The notes under the pieces were generated by a model. It was not told where the DNA came from. It ran no database searches and saw nothing but the letters and a program-made list of their open reading frames with translations. A program made the translations under genes and the position numbers. This document shows, one piece after another, positions 5,284 through 5,529 of a stretch of DNA of 5,529 bases; the stretch's first letter is position 1; each line of letters begins with the position of its first letter. The DNA comes from Acidobacteriaceae bacterium (GTDB lineage: Bacteria; Acidobacteriota; Terriglobia; Terriglobales; Acidobacteriaceae), in contig DAHXOQ010000201.1 in the NCBI GenBank assembly GCA_027364815.1, positions 1 to 5,529 of the forward strand, read 5' to 3'.

Positions 5284-5529
5284 TTAAATGGGGAACAGTA
5301 ATTGACGCGCATACAACGGAATTTCAACGCAGATTTTGATTTGCCACGTAGCAGAACTCATTTTGCAATGTTTTCAACCAGCGAAAGACTTCCCTTTTAT
5401 TGGCCGTTTTGTGGCCCGACTGACACGTCGGGCCCGGTTGCAAGGCAACGTTAAACAGCGATTTTCTCAAACATGTCAAGATGCGCCCAAAAACTTTACG
5501 AGAAAATTGCTAGTTGGTTGGGATTAGCT
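5284..5529. other. Upstream intergenic region at the right edge, no gene seen
   Basis: These 246 bases hold the upstream region of the membrane protein gene and no credible coding sequence. A plus-strand open frame at 5336-5527 begins with TTG, has no ribosome binding site, runs through two hairpins and resembles nothing I know. TTGAAA motifs occur on the minus strand but lack good -10 partners. The notable content is the double hairpin at 5413-5449. Confidence 0.6.
5413..5449. repeat. Two adjacent perfect hairpins (8-bp and 5-bp stems)
   Basis: GGCCCGAC (5413-5420) pairs perfectly with GTCGGGCC (5427-5434) around the 6-base loop TGACAC. Two bases later GTTGC (5437-5441) pairs with GCAAC (5445-5449) around AAG. 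Neither strand shows a T tract straight after the strong stem, so a standard intrinsic terminator is unlikely. Options are a REP-type dispersed element, a structured leader, or a terminator-like end for a gene beyond the window. Confidence 0.5.

Noticed and set aside
5336..5527. Plus-strand open frame of 63 codons near the right edge
   Set aside because: TTG start, no ribosome binding site, and it runs through two strong hairpins. No recognisable protein features.
1..5529. Defence system, toxin-antitoxin pair, CRISPR array, transposon or tRNA/rRNA gene
   Set aside because: I found no transposase, nuclease, spaced direct repeats or cloverleaf-like sequence on either strand. The recognised genes are housekeeping.

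Overview
The window carries six protein genes, all on the minus strand, and no tRNA, rRNA, CRISPR array or transposase that I can see. Reading in the direction of transcription (right to left) the order is: an unrecognised multi-pass membrane protein, folC, plsC, a class I glutamine amidotransferase-like hydrolase (peptidase C26 / PuuD-like), rsmG, and the start of parA, which runs off the left edge. The moderate GC content, the protein sequence style and this gene order suggest a Gram-negative soil bacterium, most likely of the Acidobacteriota (Terriglobia/Acidobacteriaceae). That placement is an inference from recall of similar proteins and was not tested by any search.

Region by region: 1-434 is the N-terminal part of a chromosomal-type ParA/Soj ATPase. 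435-734 is a 300-base non-coding gap. It contains a perfect 16-bp palindrome that differs from the canonical parS centromere by one symmetric base pair, plus four same-orientation GTGGA-cored elements that weakly resemble DnaA boxes. 735-1376 is rsmG, which shares one base with the end of the amidotransferase gene (1376-2125). 2126-2199 is a 74-base AT-rich promoter-like gap with a 20-bp palindrome. 2200-2979 is plsC, which overlaps folC (2976-4340) by 4 bases. 4350-4527 is an intergenic gap with a possible weak terminator and repeat-like sequence. 4528-5268 is the membrane protein. 5269-5529 is its upstream region, with two neighbouring perfect hairpins.

The genes are mainly housekeeping: folate polyglutamylation (FolC), phosphatidic acid synthesis (PlsC), 16S rRNA m7G527 methylation (RsmG) and chromosome segregation (ParA with its probable parS). 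folC-plsC and amidotransferase-rsmG form two tightly packed, probably translationally coupled pairs. The rsmG-parA neighbourhood is typical of regions near the replication origin in many bacteria, and the parS-like site fits that. I see no convincing new defence or mobile system. The least explained items are the membrane protein with its C-terminal domain, the 20-bp palindrome before the amidotransferase, the origin-like gap, and the double hairpin near the right edge.
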